A program made the translations under genes and the position numbers. Positions 40,216 through 51,986 of a stretch of DNA of 64,000 nt are shown here, piece after piece. This DNA comes from Stappia sp. 28M-7 (GTDB taxonomy: Bacteria; Pseudomonadota; Alphaproteobacteria; Rhizobiales; Stappiaceae), in assembly GCF_014252955.1 (NCBI RefSeq), contig NZ_JACMIA010000004.1, forward strand, positions 1-64,000. Reading direction: 5' to 3'. The notes under the pieces were generated by a model that worked only from the letters and a program-made list of their open reading frames with translations, made no database searches and was not told the DNA's origin. The stretch's first letter is position 1; every line of letters begins with the position of its first letter.

Positions 40216-42048
40216 ATGGAAAGGAAGACCGAATACAACATCTGGTACTGGGTGGTGGCTTTCATAGCCGTGCTTTTCATCCAGAACCTGATCGCCGGCT
40301 GGCAATCCGTCGCACCGATCAGCTACAGCCAGTTCGAGCAGTATCTCGAGGATGGCAGGGTCGCGTCCGTCGCGGTCGGGTCAGACACCATCACCGGCAC
40401 CTTCACCGACCCCGTCGACGGCAAGAGCCAGTTCGTCACCACGGTCGTGGATCCCGCGATCCTGCAGCGGATCGACCGCTCCGGCGTCGAGATCACGGGC
40501 GTTCCTCAGAACACCTTTCTCGGCACGCTGATTTCCTGGGTGGCGCCAGCGCTTGTCTTCTTCGGAATCTGGATGCTGCTGTTCCGTAAGTTCGCCGACA
40601 AACAGGGTTTCGGCGGGTTCATGCAGGTCGGCCGCAGCAAGGCCAAGGTTTACATGGAAAAAGAAACCGGCGTCAGCTTCGCCGACGTGGCCGGTGTGGA
40701 CGAGGCCAAGGCCGAGCTCGAGGAGGTCGTAGAGTTCCTCAGGAACCCCGCCGAATACGGAAAGCTGGGCGCACATATCCCCAAAGGCATATTGCTTGTC
40801 GGGCCGCCAGGCACCGGCAAGACGCTTCTAGCGCGCGCAGTGGCAGGCGAGGCCGGCGTGACCTTCTTTTCGATCTCGGGCTCCGAGTTCGTCGAGATGT
40901 TCGTGGGCGTCGGTGCCGCGCGGGTGCGCGACCTCTTCGAGCAGGCTCGGAAATCCGCGCCGGCGATCATCTTCATCGACGAACTCGACGCTCTCGGGCG
41001 GGCGCGCTCCTCCGGCCAGATCGCTGGCGGCCACGATGAGCGTGAGCAGACGCTGAACCAGCTTCTGACCGAGCTCGACGGCTTCGACCCTTCGGTGGGC
41101 ATCGTGCTCCTGGCCGCCACCAACCGACCAGAGATCCTCGACCCCGCGCTGCTGCGTGCGGGACGCTTCGACCGGCAGGTGCTGGTGGATCGGCCGGATA
41201 AGAAGGGACGTGTGCAGATTCTCGGCGTTCACATGAAAAAGGTGAAGCTCGCCCCGGACGTCGAAGCCGAGAAGGTCGCAGCGCTTACTCCCGGCTTTTC
41301 CGGGGCGGACCTCGCCAATCTCGTCAACGAGGCTGCGCTGCTTGCCACGCGCCGCAAGGCCGATGCGGTGACGATGGACGACTTCAACAATGCCGTCGAG
41401 CGCATCATCGCAGGGTTGGAAAAGAAGAACCGCGTTCTGAACCCGCGCGAACGCGAGATCGTGGCGCACCACGAGATGGGGCACGCGCTGGTGGCGATGG
41501 CTCTGCCGGGGGTGGACCCGGTGCACAAGGTCTCGATCATACCGCGCGGAATTGGCGCGCTCGGCTACACGATCCAGCGCCCGACCGAGGACCGCTTCCT
41601 GATGACGCGGGAGGAACTCGAGAACAAGATCGCCGTGCTGCTGGGCGGGCGCGCGGCCGAGAGGATTGTCTACGACCACCTCTCGACCGGGGCGGCGGAC
41701 GATCTGGTCAAGGCCACCGATATCGCCCGCGCCATGGTCGCGCGGTACGGGATGGACGAAGACCTCGGGCATGTCAGCTACGACACCGATCGGCCCGGCT
41801 TTCTCGGCACCGGCGACCAGTCGTCGTGGCTGAACCGCCGCTACAGCGAGGCCACTGCCGAGCGGATGGACGCGAAGGTGCGCGACATCGTGGATGGCGT
41901 GTTCAAGCGCACCGTCTCGCTTCTCGAAGCCAACCGGGCGCTGCTCGAGCAATCGGCGCAGGATCTCCTGCAACGGGAGACACTGGACGAGCCCGATCTG
42001 GTGGCAATTGGGTCCAAGGTGAAAAGAACGGAAGCAGTCGCTGCGTGA
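40216..42048 (+). CDS. ftsH: FtsH-family AAA+ membrane protease of the tLST
   Basis: 610 residues from ATG 40216; a GTG at 40198 that overlaps the marR stop is the alternative. Two membrane segments ([19 protein letters not shown] and [19 protein letters not shown]) flank a periplasmic loop. AAA+ Walker A GPPGTGKT (near 195), [15 protein letters not shown] (Walker B, near 255), [19 protein letters not shown] (SRH) and the zinc site HHEMGHAL (near 418) are all intact. It degrades damaged membrane and cytosolic proteins. Islands of this type carry an ftsH copy extra to the chromosomal one, and that is assumed here. Confidence 0.95.
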   Translation: MERKTEYNIWYWVVAFIAVLFIQNLIAGWQSVAPISYSQFEQYLEDGRVASVAVGSDTITGTFTDPVDGKSQFVTTVVDPAILQRIDRSGVEITGVPQNTFLGTLISWVAPALVFFGIWMLLFRKFADKQGFGGFMQVGRSKAKVYMEKETGVSFADVAGVDEAKAELEEVVEFLRNPAEYGKLGAHIPKGILLVGPPGTGKTLLARAVAGEAGVTFFSISGSEFVEMFVGVGAARVRDLFEQARKSAPAIIFIDELDALGRARSSGQIAGGHDEREQTLNQLLTELDGFDPSVGIVLLAATNRPEILDPALLRAGRFDRQVLVDRPDKKGRVQILGVHMKKVKLAPDVEAEKVAALTPGFSGADLANLVNEAALLATRRKADAVTMDDFNNAVERIIAGLEKKNRVLNPREREIVAHHEMGHALVAMALPGVDPVHKVSIIPRGIGALGYTIQRPTEDRFLMTREELENKIAVLLGGRAAERIVYDHLSTGAADDLVKATDIARAMVARYGMDEDLGHVSYDTDRPGFLGTGDQSSWLNRRYSEATAERMDAKVRDIVDGVFKRTVSLLEANRALLEQSAQDLLQRETLDEPDLVAIGSKVKRTEAVAA

Positions 42049-42111
42049 CACCGTCACTGACGCAGATGATCGGCGGACAACCCTGACTGGATAAAGAAAC
42101 GGAGAGGAAAA

Positions 42112-45018
<2,907 letters not shown>

Positions 45019-45096
45019 CGTCGTGGAGGACTGGCCGGCGCGATGACGGTCGCGCCGGCTCATCTCGTTAACAAGCGACAAGCAAGGTCACACGGC

Positions 45097-46239
45097 ATGG
45101 AAGTCATCAGAGCATTTCGCAATCTTGACCGGCACGGCCAACAGCGCGCGCCTGAGGTCATCGAGGAAGAGGTGCGGCAACTTGAACCGCATCTTGTACG
45201 CTTCCGCGAGAATCTCGTCCGGCTCGAAGTCGTCGCCTCCCAAACGAGGGGCAAGACGCGCATCAAAGTCAGCCTGCGCCTGCAACTGCCATCGGGCGTG
45301 ATCGCGGCGCAGGAAGAGGGGTTCGAGATCGAGCCTGTCCTGCGCAAGGCCTTTGCCGACCTGCGCCACCAGGTCGATCGGCATGTGGCGCGCCTCAAGC
45401 ACGAGCCGGAGTACAAGCGTCCCGCCCGCCGGCGCCGGATCGGCGCCCCGCTGCCGCCCGCGCGGGATGCGGCGGAGGCGGAGCGGCGCCAACTCTTCTT
45501 CGACCTGATCGAGGATCATCTCGATACGGTCTACGACACCGTCAGGCGTGAGTTGACCTATCTCGAATGCAGCGGATCGGTACCACAGGGCTATCTTGCC
45601 GTTCGCGATATCGTCGATGCGACGATCCTCAATGGGCTCGATCGCTTCGAGCGGCGGCCGACCGAATTCTCCGTCCGGGACTGGCTGACGCAACTGGCCT
45701 TCGAGACCATCGAGGCCGAGGCGCAGGCCGCGCGCCGCGCGGTGCCCGAGGATGCCGCCCCGATCGACGTGGCGCCCGAGGTGCTGGCCGGGGAGCCTAC
45801 TGAGTCGGATGAGGAGATGTTCGAGTTCTACCAGCCCGACGACGTGCTGCTGCTCGAGGAGCTCATCGCCGACGACGACGGCACGGATCCTGAGACCGAA
45901 GCGAATCGGCATGAGATCGGCATGGCGCTGCACCGGGCAATCGCCGATCTTTCGCCGGCCGAACGCCGCGTTCTCTATCGGCTCCACCTAGACGACGCCA
46001 CGGTTGCGGAGACGGCGGACCTCTTGGGCCTTTCCGAGGCAGAGGTCAAAGAAATCGCAGAGAAGGCGGGCGAGACACTGCGCGCGAAGCTAGTCGAAGC
46101 CGGGCTGATCTCCGAGGCGACGGAGCTCGCGCGCGTCGAACGGGAAATCGCCCATGCAACGCGCCTGCCCCAGCCGATCGACGACCGCTGCCGCCTGGCC
46201 GCCGCGCTGGCCGGCGAGGGTGCCAGCTCCGGCACCTGA
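45097..46239 (+). CDS. HPF/RaiA-like domain fused to sigma-70 region 4-like domain
   Basis: 380 residues from ATG 45097. Residues 1-110 look like a ribosome hibernation factor (EVIRAFRNLDRHGQQRAPEV, LVRLEVVASQTRGKTRIKVS, then FADLRHQVDRHVARLKHE). Residues 120-330 contain helices in place of sigma region 2, and 300-345 have ADLSPAERRVLYRLHLDDAT, VAETADLLGLSEAEVKEIAEKA, a sigma region 4-type helix-turn-helix. Such proteins are listed in some tLST islands as sigma-factor-like. It could couple ribosome protection to transcription of stress genes; activity is not known. Confidence 0.75.
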   Translation: MEVIRAFRNLDRHGQQRAPEVIEEEVRQLEPHLVRFRENLVRLEVVASQTRGKTRIKVSLRLQLPSGVIAAQEEGFEIEPVLRKAFADLRHQVDRHVARLKHEPEYKRPARRRRIGAPLPPARDAAEAERRQLFFDLIEDHLDTVYDTVRRELTYLECSGSVPQGYLAVRDIVDATILNGLDRFERRPTEFSVRDWLTQLAFETIEAEAQAARRAVPEDAAPIDVAPEVLAGEPTESDEEMFEFYQPDDVLLLEELIADDDGTDPETEANRHEIGMALHRAIADLSPAERRVLYRLHLDDATVAETADLLGLSEAEVKEIAEKAGETLRAKLVEAGLISEATELARVEREIAHATRLPQPIDDRCRLAAALAGEGASSGT

Positions 46240-46266
46240 CTCGATACCTGACAACGAGATAGACCG

Positions 46267-46914
46267 ATGACGACAACCTCTGAAACATCTTCGATCACGA
46301 TGCAGACCGTGATGTGCACCCTGTCCCGGAACTGGTGGGCCTTCGTGCTGCGCGGCGTGCTCGCGCTGGTTATCGCAGTGCTCGCCTTTATCATGCCGGC
46401 GGAGTCGCTGCTTGCCCTGACCCTGGTGTTTGGCGCCTTCTCTTTCGCCGACGGGTTGTTCGGGATGGTCGCGGCGATACGCAATATCCGCAAGGGCGAA
46501 CGCTGGGGCTGGCTGCTGTTCAGCGGCATTCTGGGCTGCGCCACTGGTGTCGTGGTCGTGGTCTCGCCCTTCGTCGCGACGCTCGTTCTTGCGATCTTCC
46601 TGTGGGTCAGCATTGCCTTCTGGTCCGTATTCTCAGGCGTCATGGAGGTCGTATCGGCCATCCGCCTGCGCAAGGAAATCAAGGGCGAAATCTGGCTCAT
46701 CCTGAGCGGCCTAATCTCGGTCGCCCTGGGTGTCGTCGTGACCTGGATGCTGCTGACGCGCCCGCTCGAAACCTTCCTTGCCCTTGGCTGGCTTCTCGGT
46801 TTCTACGCCACTTTCTTCGGAACAATGATGATCCTGCTCGGCTTGCGGCTACGCCGCGAAAATCAGACGGACCGCGCCAAGGCTCGTGACGCCGACCAGC
46901 CCGCTGGCACATGA
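46267..46914 (+). CDS. hdeD: HdeD-family membrane protein
   Basis: 215 residues with six membrane helices in three pairs (WWAFVLRGVLALVIAVLAFI, LLALTLVFGAFSFADGLFGM, GWLLFSGILGCATGVVVVVS, LVLAIFLWVSIAFWSVFSG, IWLILSGLISVALGVVVTW, FLALGWLLGFYATFFGTMM), the DUF308/HdeD fold. HdeD is linked to acid and stress resistance, and is a regular tLST gene, but its mechanism is unresolved. It lies 27 nt after the HPF-like fusion and ends 4 nt inside the next gene. Confidence 0.92.
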   Translation: MTTTSETSSITMQTVMCTLSRNWWAFVLRGVLALVIAVLAFIMPAESLLALTLVFGAFSFADGLFGMVAAIRNIRKGERWGWLLFSGILGCATGVVVVVSPFVATLVLAIFLWVSIAFWSVFSGVMEVVSAIRLRKEIKGEIWLILSGLISVALGVVVTWMLLTRPLETFLALGWLLGFYATFFGTMMILLGLRLRRENQTDRAKARDADQPAGT

Positions 46915-47126
46915 CGCACTCGAGGAAGACCCGGCGGCCCGTTGATGACGAGGACGATTTCACCCGGTGGGACGAGACGATCTTCGATCGTTGTCTCAAG
47001 GCTGGCTTCAACCCGTTCGGCAGCGGTCCAACACCGGTCTTCCTGCGGCAGGCGAGCCAAAAACATAGCTTCCAGACGCCCGATATTCGGCTGAAGAACG
47101 GTTTCGACGAGGACGATCGCCAATGA
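46911..47126 (+). CDS. Small acidic hypothetical protein of the tLST
   Basis: 71 residues, soluble and charged (RPVDDEDDFTRWDETIFDRC, then LKAGFNPFGSGPTPVFL and DIRLKNGFDEDDRQ). It overlaps hdeD (ATGA) and the following membrane-protein gene (ATGA), so translation of the three is coupled. No family is recognised. Its position suggests a partner of one of the two neighbouring membrane proteins. Confidence 0.6.
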   Translation: MTHSRKTRRPVDDEDDFTRWDETIFDRCLKAGFNPFGSGPTPVFLRQASQKHSFQTPDIRLKNGFDEDDRQ

Positions 47127-47761
47127 ACTACAGACTGCGCGACGTTGCCTATCTGGTTGTCGCCGCCGCCTTGGGAATCGGCGTCTATTTCATGTTCCGC
47201 GCCATGTATTTCGTGGAAGAGCCTCTGCCGTTCGCCCAAGAGATGACGCTGGTCTTTCTGGGCGCCGTCGTCACGATCGCGCTGACGGCGGCTCTCCTCA
47301 ATCGTCAGACAGAGCTCGAGCTTCAAAAAGAAGGAAGAGTGATAATCCTTCAGCAGCAGTTCGGCGTATACATGTCCTGCATAGAAAAGGTGGCGGAAAT
47401 TGTCGAAAACGTAGGTCATGATGCCGCACTGATCGATGACCTGAAGATTCTCAATCACAAGCTGGCCATAGTGGCCAGCAAAGAGGTTGTGACTCGTTTT
47501 GAGGTCGTTCTCGAAGCATTGTTGTCCGGTTTCGCGGACGGCGCGCTGTCAGAGAGTGACGGCAAGAAGGTGATGCAATCCGTCGCCGATCTAACGATGG
47601 CGATGCGGTCTGATGTCCTTCACAACATGCCTCCAACGTCAATGGATACAGCGTGCGCCATTCGCCGAAATTCGAGCCGAATGGAACAACTTGACGATCT
47701 CAATTTTGAAGCGGAGGTCGCTACGATTAAGAAGGAGGAAGATCATGATGCGCGGCCATAA
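47123..47761 (+). CDS. Membrane protein with two N-terminal helices and a soluble C-terminal domain
   Basis: 212 residues. Two membrane segments (VAYLVVAAALGIGVYFMFRA and EMTLVFLGAVVTIALTAALL) precede a helical cytoplasmic region (RQTELELQKEGRVIILQQQF, CIEKVAEIVENVGHDAALID, LAIVASKEVVTRFEVVLEAL). No known family is recognised. It begins in an ATGA overlap with the small acidic protein and its last codons overlap the NDUFS4-like gene start. Co-translation within a membrane quality-control operon suggests a scaffold or regulator for the FtsH, HtpX or rhomboid functions, as inference. Confidence 0.65.
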   Translation: MNYRLRDVAYLVVAAALGIGVYFMFRAMYFVEEPLPFAQEMTLVFLGAVVTIALTAALLNRQTELELQKEGRVIILQQQFGVYMSCIEKVAEIVENVGHDAALIDDLKILNHKLAIVASKEVVTRFEVVLEALLSGFADGALSESDGKKVMQSVADLTMAMRSDVLHNMPPTSMDTACAIRRNSSRMEQLDDLNFEAEVATIKKEEDHDARP

Positions 47762-48323
47762 CCGCCCGCCCTTTCCGCCGAAGATACCCGGGACCAACAT
47801 GAGGTCGTGGGACGTTCCGACCGCGATCATTTACCGGCCGGCACGTTCCGCGATGACATCGGCGCCGCGGCCTAACTACTGGATACTGGAATTCGAGCCG
47901 TCGCGCCCGCCCCACATCGAGCCGCTGATGGGATATACCTCCAGCGACGATCCCTATCGTCCGATCCGGCTGAAGTTTCCCGACCGCGAAAGCGCTGTGG
48001 CATTCGCGGAGCGGCAGGACTGGCGCTACCTCGTGCGCGAGGACACGACTCACCGACGTGCGCCGCACCACTGGCGGGGAGAGGAATGGCATCGGCTCTA
48101 CAAGGGAGCCGATGCGCCGGAAGCCTATCGTATACCGTCCCGCGTGGATCACGGTCGCACGGATCACCGCCTCCGGCGCGCGGTCGAGGAGAAAGGCACG
48201 GTGGACCTGTCGTCGCAAGAACAGGCCGAATTCGATCCGGTGCTCGAAGCCTCGCTCGAATCCTTCCCGGCCTCCGATCCCCCGGCCTGGACGGGCGTGA
48301 CGATAGCCGGGAAAGAACAATGA
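47745..48323 (+). CDS. ETC complex I subunit-like (NDUFS4 fold) protein
   Basis: 192 residues from ATG 47745, with GAAGGAGG 8 nt upstream; it overlaps the previous gene. IIYRPARSAMTSAPRPNYWI, then LEFEPSRPPHIEPLMGYTSS and FPDRESAVAFAERQDWRYLV match the conserved region of the accessory complex I subunit NDUFS4 (PF04800). In alphaproteobacteria that family normally belongs to the respiratory chain. Here it carries a C-terminal tail with VLEASLESFPASDPPAWTG, a motif common in small stress-related proteins. Its presence in a tLST operon may point to protection of complex I under heat or oxidative stress. Confidence 0.75.
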   Translation: MMRGHNRPPFPPKIPGTNMRSWDVPTAIIYRPARSAMTSAPRPNYWILEFEPSRPPHIEPLMGYTSSDDPYRPIRLKFPDRESAVAFAERQDWRYLVREDTTHRRAPHHWRGEEWHRLYKGADAPEAYRIPSRVDHGRTDHRLRRAVEEKGTVDLSSQEQAEFDPVLEASLESFPASDPPAWTGVTIAGKEQ

Positions 48324-48356
48324 ACGGAATGTCTAGCGCGAGCGAGGATCTGCCGC

Positions 48357-49109
48357 TTGTTTCCCTATCTTGACAGCGTCGCGCGCCGCTACCCGCCCGT
48401 CATCGTATGGGCGGTCATCGGCATGAGCGTCCTCGCGTTCCTCTATCAGACCAGCCTGCCGCCGCACGCGCTGGATCGGTTCCTTTTCGAGTTCGCGCTG
48501 GTGCCCTCGCGCTTCTTCGGGCAACTGAGCCTCGTCGCCCCGTCGGACTGGACTCCTTTCCTGACCAACATCTTCCTGCACGGGGGCTGGCTGCACCTCA
48601 TATTGAACATGTGGACGCTCTGGATCTTCGGCCCCGCCGTCGAAGATCGGCTCGGACCGGGTCGATTCACGCTGTTCTATCTGTTCTGTGGTGTGGCAGC
48701 CGGACTGGCTCACGCGCTGGCGAACCCCGACTCAGTCGTTCCCGCGCTTGGCGCATCGGGGGCGATCGCGGGCGTGATCGGTTGCTACGCGCGCATGTTT
48801 CCGGCGGCTCGGCTGGTGGTGATCGTGCCGATTCTGTTCATTCCCCTCTTCTTCGAAGTGCGCGCGGTCATTTTCGCGATGATCTGGTTTTTCATGCAGG
48901 TCATTCCCGGCTTTCTGTCGCTCGGCAGCGATCAGGCCACGGGCGGGATCGCCTGGTGGGCGCATATCGGCGGGTTTCTCGCCGGTTGGCTTGTAACGCC
49001 ACTCCTGCGAAGGCGCGCCGATGCCTATCGCCACTATTATCGCGACGAGGGCATCTATGGCTTTCTGCCGGATGGCCGACGGGAAGGAGGACAAGGTCCA
49101 TGGACATAA
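48357..49109 (+). CDS. Rhomboid-family intramembrane serine protease
   Basis: 250 residues from TTG 48357 (GAGGA upstream). Six to seven membrane helices carry the rhomboid signature HGGWLHLILNMWTLWIFG (near 75-92), GASGAIAGVI with catalytic Ser134 and AHIGGFLAGW with catalytic His203, which completes the dyad. It cleaves membrane proteins within the bilayer and adds a third membrane protease to FtsH and HtpX in this locus. The stop lies 10 nt inside the following gene, so the two are coupled. Confidence 0.9.
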   Translation: MFPYLDSVARRYPPVIVWAVIGMSVLAFLYQTSLPPHALDRFLFEFALVPSRFFGQLSLVAPSDWTPFLTNIFLHGGWLHLILNMWTLWIFGPAVEDRLGPGRFTLFYLFCGVAAGLAHALANPDSVVPALGASGAIAGVIGCYARMFPAARLVVIVPILFIPLFFEVRAVIFAMIWFFMQVIPGFLSLGSDQATGGIAWWAHIGGFLAGWLVTPLLRRRADAYRHYYRDEGIYGFLPDGRREGGQGPWT

Positions 49110-49942
49110 TGCAGCTGTTCTGGCTGTTCTTCATCATTTCGGCGCTGCAGCCGGTTCTGCAGCGCAGGTATCTTGAGGCGATGCGCACTCGCAAGATCGC
49201 CAACATCGAGAAGAAGCGCGGCAGTCGCGTCATTCTGCTGATTCATCGGCAGGAGACCATGAACCTGCTGGGTTTCCCCCTGATGCGCTACATCGACGTC
49301 AATGACTCGGAGGAAGTGCTGCGCGCGATCCAGATGACCGACGACGAAGTGCCGCTCGACATCGTGCTGCACACACCGGGCGGCCTTGTGCTGGCGGCAA
49401 CACAGATTGCCCGCGCCATTCAGGGACACAAGGGCAAGGTCACAGTGTTCGTGCCACATTACGCGATGTCCGGTGGCACGCTGATCGCACTCGCTGCCGA
49501 CGAGATCGTGATGTGCGAACACTCCGTGCTGGGACCCGTCGATCCGCAACTTGGCCAGTTGCCTGCTGCCTCGCTCATCAAGGTCGTCGAGGAGAAACCC
49601 ATCGCCGAGATCGACGACCAGACCCTGATCATGGCCGATGTCGGTCGCAAGGCCATTGCGCAGATCGAGGCATTCGCGAAACGTCTGCTGTCCGACAAGA
49701 TGGACGAGAACCGCGCAGCGTCCGTGGCGGCGAAGCTGGCGACGGGCACCTGGACCCACGACTATCCCATCTCTGCCGATGAGGCCCGCGACATGGGCCT
49801 GCCCGTTGGAACGGACATGTCCAAGGAAATACTGGAGCTGATGACGCTCTATCCGCAGCCGGTTCGTCGCCAGGGCGGTGGCGTGGAATACCTGCCCGAG
49901 CCGCGGCAGCGAGAAGCGCGCCGCGCCATGTCCACGCGCTGA
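49100..49942 (+). CDS. SDH-type Clp-fold serine protease
   Basis: 280 residues. One N-terminal membrane segment (MQLFWLFFIISALQPVL) precedes a crotonase/ClpP-like domain: VPLDIVLHTPGGLVLAATQI (oxyanion TPGG), VTVFVPHYAMSGGTLIALAA with candidate nucleophile Ser124, and VLGPVDPQLGQLPAASLI. This matches the SDH family of membrane-associated serine proteinases (SppA/ClpP fold). It is coupled to the rhomboid gene, suggesting successive cleavage of the same membrane substrates. ATG 49100 has AAGGAGG about 10 nt upstream. Confidence 0.87.
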   Translation: MDIMQLFWLFFIISALQPVLQRRYLEAMRTRKIANIEKKRGSRVILLIHRQETMNLLGFPLMRYIDVNDSEEVLRAIQMTDDEVPLDIVLHTPGGLVLAATQIARAIQGHKGKVTVFVPHYAMSGGTLIALAADEIVMCEHSVLGPVDPQLGQLPAASLIKVVEEKPIAEIDDQTLIMADVGRKAIAQIEAFAKRLLSDKMDENRAASVAAKLATGTWTHDYPISADEARDMGLPVGTDMSKEILELMTLYPQPVRRQGGGVEYLPEPRQREARRAMSTR

Positions 49943-49994
49943 ATGCTTGCATCAGCCGGCCGCCAAGACCGGCTCGTCAACGAAAGGATACAGG

Positions 49995-50417
49995 ATGCCC
50001 ACGGTCGCTTGCCCGCAGTGCAATTCCACCAACAGGGTGCCGCAAGAGCGCCTGACCGACAATCCCAATTGCGGACGCTGCGGCGCGCCTCTCTTTCAAG
50101 GCAGGCCCGTCACGCTTACAGCGGCTAATTTTGACCGTCATGCGAATGCCGAACTGCCCTTGCTCGTCGATTTCTGGGCCGAGTGGTGCGGGCCATGCAA
50201 GATGATGGCGCCCCAATTCGAGGCGGCGGCGCAGTCGCTCGAACCAAATTTCCGCCTCGGCAAGCTCGATACGGAAGCCGAACAGAAGATCGCCGGCCGC
50301 CACGGGATCCGCGGCATTCCCACCATGATCCTGTTCAGTAGCGGGAAGGAAATTGCGAGAACGAGCGGAGCAATGCCTGCCGCGCAGATAGCGCAGTGGG
50401 CGCGCTCGCACGTCTAG
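49995..50417 (+). CDS. trxC: Thioredoxin 2 (TrxC) with N-terminal zinc ribbon
   Basis: 140 residues. An N-terminal zinc ribbon (Cys6, Cys9, Cys26, Cys29) is followed by the thioredoxin fold with WAEWCGPCKMM (Cys65 and Cys68) and the cis-proline GIPTMILF segment. TrxC reduces disulfides under oxidative stress, and thioredoxin is a constant tLST component. AAGGA lies 8 nt upstream of the ATG. It is the penultimate gene of the plus-strand stress unit. Confidence 0.95.
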   Translation: MPTVACPQCNSTNRVPQERLTDNPNCGRCGAPLFQGRPVTLTAANFDRHANAELPLLVDFWAEWCGPCKMMAPQFEAAAQSLEPNFRLGKLDTEAEQKIAGRHGIRGIPTMILFSSGKEIARTSGAMPAAQIAQWARSHV

Positions 50418-50465
50418 AGTTTACAGGTATTGGCCTTACCTGCGCCATGCCATCAGGAGAAGAAC

Positions 50466-51611
50466 ATGCATGGCGTGACCGGATTTGTCGAAAGTGCGGC
50501 CTTGTTGGTCTTTGCCGCGTTCGTGCTCGTGACGATATGTTCACGGATCGGCGTGCCCAGTATCGTCGGTTACATTCTTGCCGGCATAGTCATCGGACCT
50601 GCCGGCCTCGGCCTGATTGCGGAGAGCGCTGCCCTGAGCAGCATTGGCGAGATCGGAGTGGTACTCCTGCTGTTCGCTCTTGGCCTGGAATTCTCGTTCG
50701 AGAAGATCGTAACGCTCAGGAAGCATGTCTTCGGTCTTGGAGCCGTGCAGGTTGCAGTCACGACGATAACGGTGTCGTTGGTAGCGAGTCTGATCTTCGA
50801 TCTCGCGCCCCTCCCCGCAATCCTCATCGGCGGGGCCGTTGCCATGTCATCCACGGCCATGTGCCTCAAGGTGCTCGCAAGCGCGAACGCTCTGGGATCG
50901 GCCCAAGGGCGTCTGGCCATTGCAGTGCTTCTGTTTCAAGACTTGGCAGCTGTCGCATTCCTGCTTCTGCACGATTCGATGAGTGGAGCCGCCGAGGGAC
51001 ATGGCGTGATAACGGTCGTCGCCAGTGCAATGGCATTGGTTGCAGCTCTGTTCATTGCCCGTGGCCCGTTGCAGGTGCTTGCCCGTTGGGTAGCGTCGCG
51101 TGGCGATCCGGAACTTGCCCAGCTCCTCGCGCTCACCATTGCGCTCGGGTCTGCGATTGTCGCGGCCTCCGCCGGTCTTTCTCCGGCACTCGCTGCATTC
51201 GCGGCCGGCATGATTATCGGCGAGGGTGACGCGCGCCATGCTGTCGAGAACGAGATTCGGCCCTTCCGCGATTTGTTTGTCGGGATTTTCTTTGTCGGCA
51301 TCGGAACGCAATTGCCACTTTGGATCATTCCATCTGTATGGCCTGTGGTGCTGATCTGGCTCGCGATCATATTCGCGGGCAAGACGCTGATCGTTTTGGT
51401 CGTCGCCCGACTGTTCGGCGAGTCGCTTCAGAGCTCATGGCGCACTGGGATCATCCTGGCCCACGGAGGAGAATTCAGCCTGATGCTGCTGTCGGTTTCC
51501 TCGACCTCAAGCATTGTTGCAGAGGAATTCGCTGGTCCTCTACTCCTCGCGATTGGCATGAGCATGCTGGCCGGGAGTGTCATGGTCAGATGGGCGGGGC
51601 TAAAGGTTTAG
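50466..51611 (+). CDS. kefB: Kef-type CPA2 cation/proton antiporter
   Basis: 381 residues, all membrane (about 12 helices), beginning GFVESAALLVFAAFVLVTIC and including EIGVVLLLFALGLEFSFEKI, AMSSTAMCLKVLA, AVLLFQDLAAVAFLLLHD and FVGIFFVGIGTQLPLWIIP. The CPA2 exchanger core is complete, but the C-terminal TrkA-N (RCK) domain of full KefB/KefC (about 600 residues) is absent, so glutathione gating may be lost. In tLST islands this gene is believed to protect against oxidative and electrophile stress. It ends the tLST; IS630 remnants follow. Confidence 0.9.
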   Translation: MHGVTGFVESAALLVFAAFVLVTICSRIGVPSIVGYILAGIVIGPAGLGLIAESAALSSIGEIGVVLLLFALGLEFSFEKIVTLRKHVFGLGAVQVAVTTITVSLVASLIFDLAPLPAILIGGAVAMSSTAMCLKVLASANALGSAQGRLAIAVLLFQDLAAVAFLLLHDSMSGAAEGHGVITVVASAMALVAALFIARGPLQVLARWVASRGDPELAQLLALTIALGSAIVAASAGLSPALAAFAAGMIIGEGDARHAVENEIRPFRDLFVGIFFVGIGTQLPLWIIPSVWPVVLIWLAIIFAGKTLIVLVVARLFGESLQSSWRTGIILAHGGEFSLMLLSVSSTSSIVAEEFAGPLLLAIGMSMLAGSVMVRWAGLKV

Positions 51612-51696
51612 CGGGACCAAAACAACTAGACCCGGCTGAATGAGCGAACCGGTTGAATCTTGATGCAACGTTCTTACCTAAGCATTTTTCGATCAC

Positions 51697-51951
51697 TCAC
51701 CAGTCATAATCGGCAGCAGCGAGGTAGTGGAGACATAGACGAGAAAGATGGCGTCGATGCCGTGAGCAATAGTGTCCCAAAGCTCATTGACGAGCCGCGG
51801 CGCATGCTTCTTTATGGGAATGCTTTTAGCGTGGAGAAGGCTATTTCTACTGGATTTAAGTCGGAGTTGTAGTCCTGGAAAAGGTGCATTTGGAGGCCGG
51901 CCCGTTCGATGGGCCGGCGCACGGCGGTGCGCTTATGGCTGGACAGGTTGA
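51697..51951 (-). mobile_element. IS630-family transposase remnant (minus strand)
   Basis: Reads on the minus strand from 51949: NLSSHKRTAVRRPIERAGLQ, then DLNPVEIAFSTLKAF, a stop, a frame change, KKHAPRLVNELWDTIAHGID, another frame change, and YLAAADYDW with a stop at 51697-51699. This is the C-terminal half of an IS630 transposase with at least two frameshifts. The NPVE motif is kept, but the catalytic Asp before NLSSHK is gone. It faces the plus-strand remnant head to head. Confidence 0.75.
51896..51918. repeat. 8-bp-arm GC-rich hairpin
   Basis: GCCGGCCC and GGGCCGGC are perfect inverted arms around GTTCGAT. It lies inside the minus-strand IS630 remnant, where the reading frame (RRPIERAG) runs through it, so it may be coincidental. 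Confidence 0.5.
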
Positions 51952-51986
51952 GGGGGCGTCCACCCCATCAATCTGTCCAGCCATAA
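51933..51986. repeat. 54-bp near-perfect hairpin at an IS630 head-to-head junction
   Basis: A 24-bp stem with a single mismatch (51952/51967) and one G-T pair (51947/51972), and a 6-nt loop. Its outer 14 bp (TTATGGCTGGACAG and complement) are the codons for the NLSSHK motif of the two facing IS630 remnants. Homology of the two transposase genes in opposite orientation creates the inverted repeat. Confidence 0.75.
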
